A stretch of DNA of 64,000 nt from G963667675 sp965249215 (GCA_965249215.1 CBDFLN010000002.1:1488001-1552000); one strand, 5' to 3'. Positions 44,912-53,940 are shown, counted from the stretch's first letter. Notes: generated from the sequence alone by a model not told the origin. Program-made: numbers and translations.

Positions 44912-45273
44912 GACCAGGGGTTGGGACTGGGACTCGCAGTCGTTGGGGTTTATGGGGTCCTCCCGTCGCCCCCTAGGGTCATTTAATTGTTAGCGCTCCC
45001 GTTGGGCCTGAGCTTGTCGAAGGCCAGTCCGTTCATGGTTCGAGAGCCGGAGTATTATCCGATCCTGTTTGAAGCTACTGTCCGCGTCTATCGGTACCAT
45101 GGCCCTGATATTCCCACATATATACCCACACAAATGATTGGATGCTATGGGCTTATTTGGGACTATACCGACTTGAAGCTTTTGAATTGCCCAATTTCTG
45201 AGCCAAAGACGGGATTCCACCAGACCTGTCGGGTCCCAGGGTATCCTGCTTTTTGCCGGTTGCCAACACTTAG
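44912..45273. other. Gene-free stretch before IS copy 3
   Basis: About 360 bases with a REP-like element (45005-45049) and an AT-richer part (45050-45230). A 108-codon frame here runs into the IS and lacks any family resemblance. No RNA gene seen. Confidence 0.4.
45005..45049 (+). repeat. REP-like element, inverted relative to 35064
   Basis: GGCCT / AGGCC arms (45005-45025) enclose GAGCTTGTCGA; a partial copy of the second repeat type, TCCGTTCATGGTTCGAGAGCC, follows at 45028-45048. It joins both REP cores seen at 35064-35570. Confidence 0.5.
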
Positions 45274-46992
45274 CCCGAATCCACCGAAGGAGGGCGTCGG
45301 GTTAGCGTCCTGAAGCGGCAAGAAGGTGCTCCTGTGCTTCTGGGATAATGGTTTTGTAGCAAAAAACCGACCCCGGAAAAGGAGCACCCAATAGATGCTG
45401 CCACGCAACCACCCCGACCGGATCCAAATCACCTTCGACGACCGCCGCTTGGTGGCCAATGCCGGGCTGCTCCTTCCGGCCACCCTGGCGCGGCACCTCG
45501 GCCTGCCCGAACTCGTCCGGCAGCGCCTCGACCTGGGCGATGCCCCGGGGCGGGCGAACACGAGCGACAAGATGATGACGCTGGTGGCGTCTGCGCTGGC
45601 TGGGGGCGACTGCATTGACGACGCCGATGTGTTGCGCACCGGGGGGACGGCCTGCACCCTGGGCGGCACGGTCAAGGCGCCATCCACCCTGGGCACCTTC
45701 CTGCGCAGCTTCCGGTGGGGCCACGTCCGTCAACTCGACCGGGTGAGCCGCGAGTTGCTGGCCCGGGCTTGGCAGGCCGGGGCGGGACCCGGCGACGGGC
45801 CCCTGACCATTGACCTGGACTCCACCATCTGCGAGACCTACGGACTGGCCAAGGAGGGCGCACGCCACCACGGCTATACCGGCAAGCGGGGCTATCACCC
45901 GCTGTTGGCCGTCGCCGCCGGCACCGGCGACGTGCTGATGTCCCGGCTGCGCGAGGGCCGCGCCAACACCGCCCGGGGCGCCGCCCACTTTCTGCGGGAG
46001 ACGGTGGGGCGGGTACGCTACGCCGGGGCCAACGGACGACTCACGCTACGGGCCGACAGCGGGTTCTACACTCATGGCGTGGTATCCGTCTGCCGCAAGA
46101 TGGATGTCCGCTTCTCCATCACCATCCGCCAGCACAAGAGCCTGCGCAATCTCATCGAGACGATACCCGAGGATGCCTGGACTCCCATTCCCTACTGGAT
46201 GGACGGCGCCGCCGATGTGGCCGAGACCACCTGCACTCCCTTCCAGAGTGAACCTGACGCCGCGCCGGTGCGGCTCATCGTCCGGCGTGTGAAGCCCACG
46301 CCCGGTTCCCAGTTGGCCCTCTTCGCCAAATACAGCTATCACGGCTTCATCACCGACCGGGACGGGGAGTTGCTCGAACTGGAGGCTGACCATCGCCGCC
46401 ACGCCGAGATCGAGAATGCCATACGCGACCTCAAGTACGGCGTCGGGCTCAACCATCTCCCCTCGGGCCGCTTCGCCGCCAACGGCGCCTGGCTGGCCGT
46501 CCAGACGATGGCCCACAACCTGGCCCGCTGGACCGCGCGGATCGGTCTGGGAGAGCGGATAGCCACCACCAAGACCCTCCGGCGGCGGTTCTTCTCCCTG
46601 GCCGGACGGCTCACCCGCTCGGCACGCCGGTTGACCCTGCATCTTCCGGATCGCTGGCCTTGGGCTGAGAAGTTCAGCCGCGCCTTGGCCCGGCTGCGAG
46701 CCATTCCACTCCCGGCCTGACGGCACCGTCGGCGACCGACCCACCCACCGGACAACCGAAGATCCCCGCAGACTCGCGCCAGCCCGGTCCGAGAGAGTTC
46801 CCTGCTGCGTATTCTCTCGCCATCCCGCGCATCGCAGCTCCTGCAGACGCCCATAGGGGCCCCTGTGCGGCGATGAAGACCGTCCGCCGACCTCCCTACC
46901 CCAAATGGAACCCAGGCTATTTCCCCTGTAGCTCCCTCATCCCCCTTCCGCTTTCCTCACGCCGTCCATCGGTGTCCTTCGGTGGATTCGGG
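45274..46992 (+). mobile_element. IS1380-family insertion sequence, copy 3
   Basis: 1719 bp, same ends and content as the other copies; target duplication CTTAG at 45269-45273 and 46993-46997. Confidence 0.93.
45395..46720 (+). CDS. IS1380-family DDE transposase, copy 3
   Basis: Protein identical to copies 1 and 2 over 441 residues, intact, with the same leader arms (45325-45333 and 45380-45388). Confidence 0.95.
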   Translation: MLPRNHPDRIQITFDDRRLVANAGLLLPATLARHLGLPELVRQRLDLGDAPGRANTSDKMMTLVASALAGGDCIDDADVLRTGGTACTLGGTVKAPSTLGTFLRSFRWGHVRQLDRVSRELLARAWQAGAGPGDGPLTIDLDSTICETYGLAKEGARHHGYTGKRGYHPLLAVAAGTGDVLMSRLREGRANTARGAAHFLRETVGRVRYAGANGRLTLRADSGFYTHGVVSVCRKMDVRFSITIRQHKSLRNLIETIPEDAWTPIPYWMDGAADVAETTCTPFQSEPDAAPVRLIVRRVKPTPGSQLALFAKYSYHGFITDRDGELLELEADHRRHAEIENAIRDLKYGVGLNHLPSGRFAANGAWLAVQTMAHNLARWTARIGLGERIATTKTLRRRFFSLAGRLTRSARRLTLHLPDRWPWAEKFSRALARLRAIPLPA

Positions 46993-47090
46993 CTTAGGCT
47001 TCACAGATCCCTGAAAGGCAAGACACCCAAAGAGTCTGCTGAGTCTATGGCCAGACTCTCCTAGCCAGTGATGCTAACTTCGGGGTAAGG

Positions 47091-48728
47091 TCACCGAACC
47101 ATCCTAAACAGCAAGACCGGGTAGATGAGCCGGCTTGCTTGATGGTGGGTTCGAGTCCTCTTAGGTGGGCCGGACTGGACGAAATCAAGAACCGAGGCCC
47201 CCTCACTGGTCACACCATCCCTTGGCATGGGTATCGTGTAGGTAAGGGTAGCTTCGTCGCCAACGATTTCGATGCCCTTCACGAAGTTTCGAATGAGGGC
47301 TTTTCGCTCTAGCATCGTTCCTTCTTGCAGACACGTGCGGAGGTCCTCGACGTACACCTTGATCTCCTTGGTGTCTGGCAGATCGACCCTTCTCTGCTCC
47401 AGTTGGCTTTCTGCTTCTTCCCTGGCTGCCGTGAGCTGGTCCTGGCGATGCTTCAGGGCCAGAATGCGGGGCGAGAGGGCCTCCAAAGTCAGATGCTTGG
47501 TCTCCAGGGCCTCATAGAGGTTCCCCAGCCTGCTCTCCACATCCCCAAGTTCCGCTTCGATGGCCTTGAGCCTCCCGTCAAGCTCCCCGGCCATGGCGTC
47601 TATCTCTTCGGCGACGATGGTTACCAGCTCAGTGATGGTCTCGTCGGTGAGGATGCGCTCTTTAATCTTGTCGATGACGAAGCCCTCCACTTTGGGAGCG
47701 TTCAGGTAGCTGGCTTGGCAGGTTCCTGCCCCTTGCCGGTGAAGGGTGCCGCAGACGTAGTAGCCGTACTGACCGCTCTTGGCTCCCTGGCCGATGTAGG
47801 GCTTGCCGCAGGTACCACAGAGCAGCAACCCACTCAACAGGAACTTGCTCCCCACGCGGGCCGGTCTCTGCACTTTCGGCGCGCGTTCCTTTAGGCCCTG
47901 CTGCACGTTCTCGAACAAGTCTCTTGAGACCAGTGCCTCCCAAGCTCCCTCCACTCGTACAGGGTCGGGCTCCTTGTCACCCTTCGTCGTTCTGCCCCAG
48001 ACCGAAGTCCCTGTGTAGGCTTCGTTGGTCAGCAGGTAGTAAAGGCCGGTCTTGTGCCAGCGCCATCCCTTATTGGTGATGCCCCGCTCGTTCAGCTCCT
48101 TGCATATCTCCTTCAGGCCGTTACCCATGAGAGAACTCTCGAACACCTCCCTCACTATCGGAGCCGTGGCGGGGTCAAGCTTCAACGTAGGACGCTCCTT
48201 TGCCCCGTCGGATACTTTGACCCGCTTGTATCCGAAGGGAGCCTTGGAACCCAGGAAGAAGCCCCGTGACGCGGCCTCCCGCATACCCCGTGTGACCTCC
48301 TGGGCAAGATTCTCCGAGTAAAATTCGTCCACGCTCTCGATGATGGCTTCCATGAGCTTGCCAGTAGGGGAGTCGTCGGCGTGCTCGGTGATGGAGACTA
48401 CCCTGACACCCTTCCTACGCAGCATGGACTTGAAGGCCACAGCATGCTCCCGCTTGCGGGTGAACCGGGAGAACTTCCACACTAGAATCTCTTGGAAGGG
48501 GGCATTGGGCTTGCTCCCCTCCTCTATCATCATGCGGAACTGGGGCCGGTCGGCGACGCGCCCGCTCTCGGCCTCGTCGACGTATTCTCGTGCAACAATG
48601 TAGCCATTGGCCTGGGCGTAGTTCCTGAGCGCCCGGAGTTGGGCGGCTATCGAGAGGTCCACGTCCTGCCGGTCACTGGACACCCTGGCGTAGAGGGCTG
48701 CTGGTGTGAGGGCTTGTTTATGTTGCAT
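47091..48728 (-). CDS. Large serine recombinase (integrase/resolvase)
   Basis: 545 residues from the ATG at 48728, which follows AGGAGA. The N-terminal resolvase domain starts ALYARVSSDRQ with the nucleophile serine, and keeps VWKFSRFTRKREHAV. A recombinase domain (FGYKRVKV onward), a zinc ribbon (LLLCGTCGKPYIGQG with YYVCGTLH and AGTCQA) and a coiled coil (~residues 395-460) complete the layout of phage- and ICE-type integrases. It is the last gene of the vapB-vapC-recombinase run, 19 bases after vapC. Its 3' end contains GGTTCGAGTCC on the plus strand, like a tRNA T-loop, without a complete tRNA. Confidence 0.93.
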   Translation of the reverse strand: MQHKQALTPAALYARVSSDRQDVDLSIAAQLRALRNYAQANGYIVAREYVDEAESGRVADRPQFRMMIEEGSKPNAPFQEILVWKFSRFTRKREHAVAFKSMLRRKGVRVVSITEHADDSPTGKLMEAIIESVDEFYSENLAQEVTRGMREAASRGFFLGSKAPFGYKRVKVSDGAKERPTLKLDPATAPIVREVFESSLMGNGLKEICKELNERGITNKGWRWHKTGLYYLLTNEAYTGTSVWGRTTKGDKEPDPVRVEGAWEALVSRDLFENVQQGLKERAPKVQRPARVGSKFLLSGLLLCGTCGKPYIGQGAKSGQYGYYVCGTLHRQGAGTCQASYLNAPKVEGFVIDKIKERILTDETITELVTIVAEEIDAMAGELDGRLKAIEAELGDVESRLGNLYEALETKHLTLEALSPRILALKHRQDQLTAAREEAESQLEQRRVDLPDTKEIKVYVEDLRTCLQEGTMLERKALIRNFVKGIEIVGDEATLTYTIPMPRDGVTSEGASVLDFVQSGPPKRTRTHHQASRLIYPVLLFRMVR

Positions 48729-48747
48729 GATTGAGTTCTCCTGATGG

Positions 48748-49143
48748 CTAAGGTTTTTGCAACTCTGGGAAGTAGGTGGCGTAGAAGCCACGATCCCTGG
48801 TCAGAAAGGTGTCGGCATTGGCAGACGCATGGGCACCTATCAGGAAGTCGGAGATGATCCGGCCTCTCGGCCCACCAGCCTGTCGATATTGCAACCACCG
48901 GAGTCCAGCTTCATATGCGATATCGGTGTCAATGGGCGAAATCGTTGCGTTGATCTCCCGCAGCGCTCCATCCAAAGAGGAGCGGTCACCGAAGGCCGGA
49001 ACCAGCTCTGCATAGACCACATCGCAGACGAGGATAGCTCCTCTATCGTAGGCGTGCGTAAGCCACTCCTGCGATTGGGAGTGGTGCGGCGCATCGGATA
49101 TGAATACGTCCAGCAGGACGTTGGTATCGACTGAAGTAATCAC
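48748..49143 (-). CDS. vapC: PIN-domain toxin, VapC-like
   Basis: 131-residue PIN ribonuclease. Acidic residues lie in SVDTNVLLDVF, VYAELVPAF, ISDFLIGAHA and LTRDRGFYATYF, the standard metal-binding set. The ATG overlaps the upstream antitoxin stop by 4 bases. It probably stabilises the surrounding mobile element. Confidence 0.92.
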   Translation of the reverse strand: MITSVDTNVLLDVFISDAPHHSQSQEWLTHAYDRGAILVCDVVYAELVPAFGDRSSLDGALREINATISPIDTDIAYEAGLRWLQYRQAGGPRGRIISDFLIGAHASANADTFLTRDRGFYATYFPELQKP

Positions 49144-49355
49144 CTTCCCCTGGTCTCTTCTATGTATTGGTCTACATCGACAGCCCCGTCGAGGATCCCA
49201 CTGACCCTCTCCACGGGATGCTTGGATGCTGCCCGCTTCTGGATGAGTAGTCCATCCTCGGTTGGCGTGATCTCCACCTCGACATCTTGATTCATACCAA
49301 AGCGATCTCTCAGTCTCTTGGGGATGGTGATCTGCCCTCTTTCGGATATTCTCAT
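49140..49355 (-). CDS. vapB: AbrB/MazE-type antitoxin, VapB-like
   Basis: 71 residues from the ATG at 49355 (an ATG at 49367 is also in frame). MRISERGQITIPKRLRDRFG is the swapped-hairpin DNA-binding fold, followed by EVEITPTEDGLLIQKR and a toxin-binding tail with VSGILDG. The 4-base overlap with vapC marks a TA operon, likely autoregulated. The ribosome site for 49355 is GAGG within the short leader. Confidence 0.88.
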   Translation of the reverse strand: MRISERGQITIPKRLRDRFGMNQDVEVEITPTEDGLLIQKRAASKHPVERVSGILDGAVDVDQYIEETRGR

Positions 49356-49387
49356 GCCTAACCTCATATGAATTCCATGTTTAGTAC

Positions 49388-49393
49388 ATCATA
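49388..49393 (-). promoter_or_regulatory. Candidate -10 box of the vapBC-recombinase operon
   Basis: TATGAT on the minus strand in an AT-rich patch 33 bases before vapB. The -35 is poor (TTCCCC). Confidence 0.3.
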
Positions 49394-49452
49394 CCATATT
49401 TGCCATGATTGGGGAAGATGATCCAGATGACCAACCCGTTTGGTGACTCTCT

Positions 49453-51105
49453 TCACCCTCCCCCAAGAGCATAGGTAGGCTCCCAGCTATCGGGTGTGCG
49501 CCAAGCCCGTCCCAAAGGTCCCAACTCCTCCAAGGACCTCCTGTGGGATACCCAAAGCGGCACCCTGACCCTGGCGTGCTCCATCTCCTTCCTGGCCACC
49601 CGTAGGAAGTGGGTCTCTGCCAAGTCGTTGTGGAAGACCACGAGGACGATGGGCTGCGTGCCGTGGTCGTCGGTGGGCCGGTGTGACGAGTAGTAACGAA
49701 GATAGGGAGCTAGCCGTGCCGCCATGGTCACCGGGCGCACCGCCCGGCGCTCCCATTCCAGGAAGAAGGGCCACGTATAGTCGCTCTTGCGCAGGATTCC
49801 GAATGCGTCGGGGTGAATGGAACGCAGCTTGTCACCATACCTGAAGTACCTGGCTGCCCGTCCAGGGGGGTCCAGCTGCGCCACTTCCCAACCTTGAGAC
49901 CTGGCTTGCTCGGCCAGCGTCGCAACGAAGCCGTGCACGGCGTCGGTGTGATCGATGTTCCTGAGGAGCTGGCGGCTTCGCCTTCCCGAAACCCTGCGCC
50001 AGTCCGTGGGAGCCTGTGAGTCGAGGCCCGTAGTACTCCAGCGCTTCCTGGCCGCTCCCACGGCGGCGCGGTCCCTGCGGGCCAGGAGGTCGATGGCGCT
50101 ATCGGTCAAGGCAAGGCGGCGTCCCTCGGCAAAGGGTCTCCGTACTAGCCCAGCCCTTTCCAAGGGAACCACGACCTGGGACAGCCGAGCTTTGGAGAAG
50201 CCCAGCAACTGACACAGGTCCACCGAAGTGATCCAGGGCCAGTCGGAGAGGATGTCCAAGGTGCGTTTCTCGGCAGGCTTTAGCAGGGCGGGCAGGAGGT
50301 GGCCGGGGATAGCCCCTTCTTCGCCATCCACGGCGATGTCCTTGGGGAGGGTCACTCGTGAGAGCTCAGAGTCCTCCGGAAGGGTGCCGCCTTGACTCAT
50401 GCGTGACAGGATGTAGCGGAGGTCGAGGGAGGCGGAGATGGACGGGGGATGCCATACGGGATCGTCGCAACCGGCCAGGGCCGCATCCTCCTCTTGGGCT
50501 AGAAAGGCCGCCGTGGGGAGTCCGGCAAGCAACCTCCGGGCGTGGTGAAGACGCACGGCGTCGGGAGCTAATAGAAGGACGGCCCCGGGCAGAGGCCCCT
50601 CCCGCAGCTTCCAGAGCCTCTTGGCGAAGGCTGTCCTGTCAGCAGTGGCTCCCTGCCTCGCGATCCCAATAGTCCGACCACCAGTCAGGGACATGGCGGC
50701 ATCCAGCGGCCCTGTTCGATACCATCTAAAGGCTATGTCATCTTCCTCATCAGCGGTTGTCGCTGCCAGCCGGTAGACCACCGCTACCGCGTCCAGCCTT
50801 TCCAGCAGGATGCGCCGCCACTGGGCGGAGACGGGATAGACGTGAAGCAACCGGTCCAGGCTCATACCATCCGCCGATGCCAGGTACCGAAGCCCTGCTG
50901 CGGTGACATAGAATCGCTGCGTCGTCCTCAGTAGGTCTGTAGCATGGGGAAGGGAAGCTGCCAACCGCCGACGCTCCAGGTCGGCTACGGCGTTGTAGGT
51001 GGTGCGGTCAGCCCTGCTGGATAGGGCCGCCAACTCCAGACGGTCAAGGAAGGGCATGGACGCCAGGCACCGCAGGGTGTCCAGATAGCAATCCTTTCCT
51101 GTCAT
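49453..51105 (-). CDS. Replication-relaxation-like winged-helix protein
   Basis: 550 residues. It has an N-terminal winged-helix region, a second HTH (~290-350; VDLCQLLGFSKARLSQVVVP), and a C-terminal nuclease-like half with LDPPGRAARYFRYGDKLRSI and PFFLEWERR, the pattern of the replication-relaxation family (PF13814) found on plasmids and ICEs next to conjugation ATPases. The ATG overlaps the stop of the ATPase gene by 4 bases, so they form one operon. The biochemical role is unknown. Confidence 0.75.
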   Translation of the reverse strand: MTGKDCYLDTLRCLASMPFLDRLELAALSSRADRTTYNAVADLERRRLAASLPHATDLLRTTQRFYVTAAGLRYLASADGMSLDRLLHVYPVSAQWRRILLERLDAVAVVYRLAATTADEEDDIAFRWYRTGPLDAAMSLTGGRTIGIARQGATADRTAFAKRLWKLREGPLPGAVLLLAPDAVRLHHARRLLAGLPTAAFLAQEEDAALAGCDDPVWHPPSISASLDLRYILSRMSQGGTLPEDSELSRVTLPKDIAVDGEEGAIPGHLLPALLKPAEKRTLDILSDWPWITSVDLCQLLGFSKARLSQVVVPLERAGLVRRPFAEGRRLALTDSAIDLLARRDRAAVGAARKRWSTTGLDSQAPTDWRRVSGRRSRQLLRNIDHTDAVHGFVATLAEQARSQGWEVAQLDPPGRAARYFRYGDKLRSIHPDAFGILRKSDYTWPFFLEWERRAVRPVTMAARLAPYLRYYSSHRPTDDHGTQPIVLVVFHNDLAETHFLRVARKEMEHARVRVPLWVSHRRSLEELGPLGRAWRTPDSWEPTYALGGG

Positions 51106-53714
51106 TGCCCTTCCTCGACACTAGGAGAGACGTTCTCTTCGGTGGCCTCCGCTTCCTGTCCAACATCATCCTTGGGCTTACGGGAGCGCTGCCTGCGCCG
51201 CTTGGCTGGTTTTGGGGCAGCGCCATTACTGGACTTCGGGGCTTCACCTTTCTCAAGGGCCTCTATGCCCGCTCTGTACTTCTCCACCAACACCTCCGAC
51301 TCCGCCTCTTTGGTGGCGGTCTCCTTCACTGGGGTCGTGTAAGAAGATGCGGCCGCTCGAATGCGGACGGCGATCTCGGGTTCACCCTCATCGGGCTTGC
51401 GCACCTTCACGGAAAATGCCGGCATCCGCTCCTCCCCCACGGTGCCTCGGACGTAGCACTGGTGCACCGGCAGGGAGGTGATGTCGTCCTCGGAGACCCG
51501 GTCCTTGCCCAGCTCCCAAACCAGGGTTCGAGCGTCGGCTCCGGCCACCTGGAAGACGGCCAGGCAGCCGATGTTGGCCAGCAGGGTGTCCTGCATGGTG
51601 CGGGAGAGGTCGGAGAGCTTGGCCAGGCTCTGGGTTGCCAGGATGAATGAAGCCCCGAACTTCCCCAGCTCTGATAGCATCCCCTCGTAGTCCACCCCTG
51701 GCATGGACTGCATCTCATCCACCACTACCAGCACACCTCTCCTTTGACCTATAGGCACGCTCCCCTGCTCCCGTATCACGCCGTCCACCAGATTCAGGAT
51801 GGAGGCTCCCACCAGGGCCGATACGTCCCTGCCAGCCGTCCCCTGGGAGGTGGAGACCAGGAGCACGCCACCATCTTGGATCACTCGGCGCATGTCGATG
51901 GTGGAGCGGGACTGTCCCAGGATGGCCCTGGCTTTCTTGGATGAGGCGTAGTAGGACAACCGGGTCTGTACGGGGGCCAGGGCATCGGCCTTGTACTGGC
52001 GGTGCCAGCTACGGAAGTCCCGGCCCCACCACTCCAGCAGGTAGGGGTCGCTGACCTTGGCCAAGACCCTGCTTCTGAACTTGTCGTCCGAAAGGAGTTT
52101 CAGCCCGTCCAGGATAGTGTACTGCTCACCTGCGTCGGTTGAAGGGTGCTCGTTGGCCTCGTGAAGGCTCTTCACCGTTTGCTCCAGAATGGACTGCATC
52201 CTCGGTCCCCACTGCTCCCACAACCCCTTGGCTATCCGCACTACCGAGTCGGCGGTGCGGTCCCTGTCGGAGAAGACCCTGGTGTCCAGGAGGTTGATGC
52301 CGGGAGCGTTCCGGTCGTCTGCCAGGTCTATGAGGCGCACCCGGTCAACCAGGGATTCTGGCACCTGGTTGAGCAGCCCTTCAACGAGGTCCGCATGGGG
52401 ATCGATGACCACGATGGCGTCGGAGTCCTTCCCCTCGGCCTTCTGCTGGAGCTTGTGGGAGACGATGTGGTGCATGAGGGTGGACTTGCCCATGCGGGTC
52501 CTTGCCACGTAGAGGTGGTGGCGGCGCAGCAGGTCCTCGGGGAAGCGAATGTCCCTTTGGGCCGTCCCTGCGGTGGAGTGGCCTATGAGGGCTCCCTCCC
52601 TCACTCCCCCGGAGGAAGGCAGGAGCACCTTGGCCCCCGAGCGCGCCACCAGGGGGGTGTCGTCCCTGGCCCCGAGCGGGTGCCACAGGGAGGCCACCTC
52701 CCTCACGCCCAATATGGTTCTCGACCCGAAGAGCCCTGGGCCGGGGATGTGAAAGGAAGCGGTGGGAACCACCTGCCTGATCTTGCTCACCTTGAAATGG
52801 GCTCCTGCGAGGTTGTCGTAGTGGCGGTAGGCTGCCGCCACCGATTCCAGGAGCGCCTTGGCCCGCTCCTTTCCATCACTCTTGGGGAGGATGGCAGTAA
52901 CCTGGAGGTGGGAGTCGAAGGCCAGGCTGGAGACCTTCTCCTTGACCAGTATGGGGTCGTAGACGCGGGATCGCCTCTTCTTCCAACCCCACCATCCCCA
53001 GCCCGCCACCACGGTCCCGGCGACTACTCCGATGCCCAAGAGTACCGTCTTCCACAACTCCCCGCCCTGCATCCAGAAGTAGCCCTGCAAGGACCCCAGG
53101 GCTATCAAACCCAGGACGGCCATCAGTGCGCCGTCGGTCTGCAGAGGCTTGGTCTGGTAGGTGTAGGAGGCGTCCCTTCGCTCGGTCACGGGCTTCGGCA
53201 GAGCCTTGTCCAGGTAGGGCTGAGACCATTCTGGTCCCAGGGAGGACAGCACCAGTCTGGCCACCATGCGCTCTCCAGGGCGCAGCGACGCCATCGTCCC
53301 CAGGAGGGCGAGGATGGGGTCTGAGCCGGGGTCCAAAAGGTCGTCGTCCCGGAAGGTCCTCAGGGGAACATATGGAGGGCCTTGCACCCTCAGGCTCATT
53401 CCCCAGGCCTCCTCATCCTCTTCCAGACGCAGGGGCTCCTCCTCTGGGGGCACCTCGGCGATGCGGGCCTGGGGGTAGTGAATCGATATCTGATTCTGGA
53501 CCACCTCCTTGTCCCGGCACCGGGCCATCAGGGTCACGCCGTCCATGTCTCCCGCCAGCTCCAGGGAGAAGGGCTCGGGAATGGCGATGGACCTGAGGAA
53601 GTTCTCCACCCCCAACAGGGTGCGCTCTCCGGTCCTTGGCGACGTCACCGACAGAAGCACAGGGGCCTTGCGTGTAGATCGGTTAGATAGCCAGCTAATG
53701 GGATTCAGTTTCAC
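51102..53714 (-). CDS. VirD4/TraD-type conjugation ATPase (type IV coupling protein-like)
   Basis: 870 residues. Two membrane helices lie at about 195-212 and 221-243. The ATPase core has Walker A ARTRMGKST (404-412), VVIDPHADLVE, Walker B VLVVVDEMQS (661-670) and the ILATQSLAKL sensor region, as in HerA/TraD-like proteins. The C-terminal ~70 residues are highly charged (KPAKRRRQRSRKPKDD) and may contact DNA or a relaxase. Start is GTG at 53714, overlapping the TGA of a 30-codon ORF by 4 bases, with GAGGAGGA upstream. No relaxase or mating-pore genes are in the window. Confidence 0.88.
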   Translation of the reverse strand: MKLNPISWLSNRSTRKAPVLLSVTSPRTGERTLLGVENFLRSIAIPEPFSLELAGDMDGVTLMARCRDKEVVQNQISIHYPQARIAEVPPEEEPLRLEEDEEAWGMSLRVQGPPYVPLRTFRDDDLLDPGSDPILALLGTMASLRPGERMVARLVLSSLGPEWSQPYLDKALPKPVTERRDASYTYQTKPLQTDGALMAVLGLIALGSLQGYFWMQGGELWKTVLLGIGVVAGTVVAGWGWWGWKKRRSRVYDPILVKEKVSSLAFDSHLQVTAILPKSDGKERAKALLESVAAAYRHYDNLAGAHFKVSKIRQVVPTASFHIPGPGLFGSRTILGVREVASLWHPLGARDDTPLVARSGAKVLLPSSGGVREGALIGHSTAGTAQRDIRFPEDLLRRHHLYVARTRMGKSTLMHHIVSHKLQQKAEGKDSDAIVVIDPHADLVEGLLNQVPESLVDRVRLIDLADDRNAPGINLLDTRVFSDRDRTADSVVRIAKGLWEQWGPRMQSILEQTVKSLHEANEHPSTDAGEQYTILDGLKLLSDDKFRSRVLAKVSDPYLLEWWGRDFRSWHRQYKADALAPVQTRLSYYASSKKARAILGQSRSTIDMRRVIQDGGVLLVSTSQGTAGRDVSALVGASILNLVDGVIREQGSVPIGQRRGVLVVVDEMQSMPGVDYEGMLSELGKFGASFILATQSLAKLSDLSRTMQDTLLANIGCLAVFQVAGADARTLVWELGKDRVSEDDITSLPVHQCYVRGTVGEERMPAFSVKVRKPDEGEPEIAVRIRAAASSYTTPVKETATKEAESEVLVEKYRAGIEALEKGEAPKSSNGAAPKPAKRRRQRSRKPKDDVGQEAEATEENVSPSVEEGQ

Positions 53715-53803
53715 AGTGAGTCCTCCTCGTATCTCGATTCTGTTAGCGGGTACTCGTTCTCATGATTTCGCTGTGTTGACCGGCCAGTCGATGGCAGGAC
53801 CAT
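53711..53803 (-). CDS. 30-codon ORF translationally coupled to the conjugation ATPase
   Basis: ATG at 53803 is preceded five bases upstream by AGGAGGTGA, a near-perfect ribosome site and the best in this region. It encodes 30 residues (begins MVLPSTGRSTQRNHENEY, hydrophilic, no known domain) and its TGA overlaps the GTG start of the ATPase gene (GTGA). It may be a small protein or simply a translational leader. Confidence 0.55.
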   Translation of the reverse strand: MVLPSTGRSTQRNHENEYPLTESRYEEDSL

Positions 53804-53828
53804 GTCGTCACCTCCTGGACATGTGAGA

Positions 53829-53840
53829 GAACATGTGTTC
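53829..53840. promoter_or_regulatory. LexA (SOS) box of Gram-positive type
   Basis: GAACATGTGTTC matches GAAC-N4-GTTC and the finer RNRY centre of the Bacillus/Actinobacteria SOS box. Dehalococcoides LexA is reported to bind this type. On the minus strand it directly follows a TATAAG -10-like box and lies 26 bases before the 30-codon ORF, so LexA binding would block the conjugation operon. Confidence 0.55.
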
Positions 53841-53940
53841 TTATAGAGTAGTGTGAGCCATTCAATCTCCAGATGCAAGGGTCATTAGGCATTGGAGTCC
53901 CTGTTGAGGTCAGGGGGCTGTACAGAGAAATGAGCTTTAT

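Noticed and set aside
44987..45313. 108-codon frame running into IS copy 3
   Set aside because: Starts in a REP-like element and ends inside the IS; no family resemblance.
47140..47165. GGTTCGAGTCC-like T-loop in the 3' end of the serine recombinase gene, as for a tRNA or attachment site
   Set aside because: The T-stem does not pair well and there are no matching acceptor, D or anticodon stems upstream. At most a fragment; it is also recombinase coding sequence.
52146..53324. 392-codon plus-strand frame opposite the conjugation ATPase
   Set aside because: Antisense shadow; no start signal or domain, and the minus-strand gene has full ATPase motifs.
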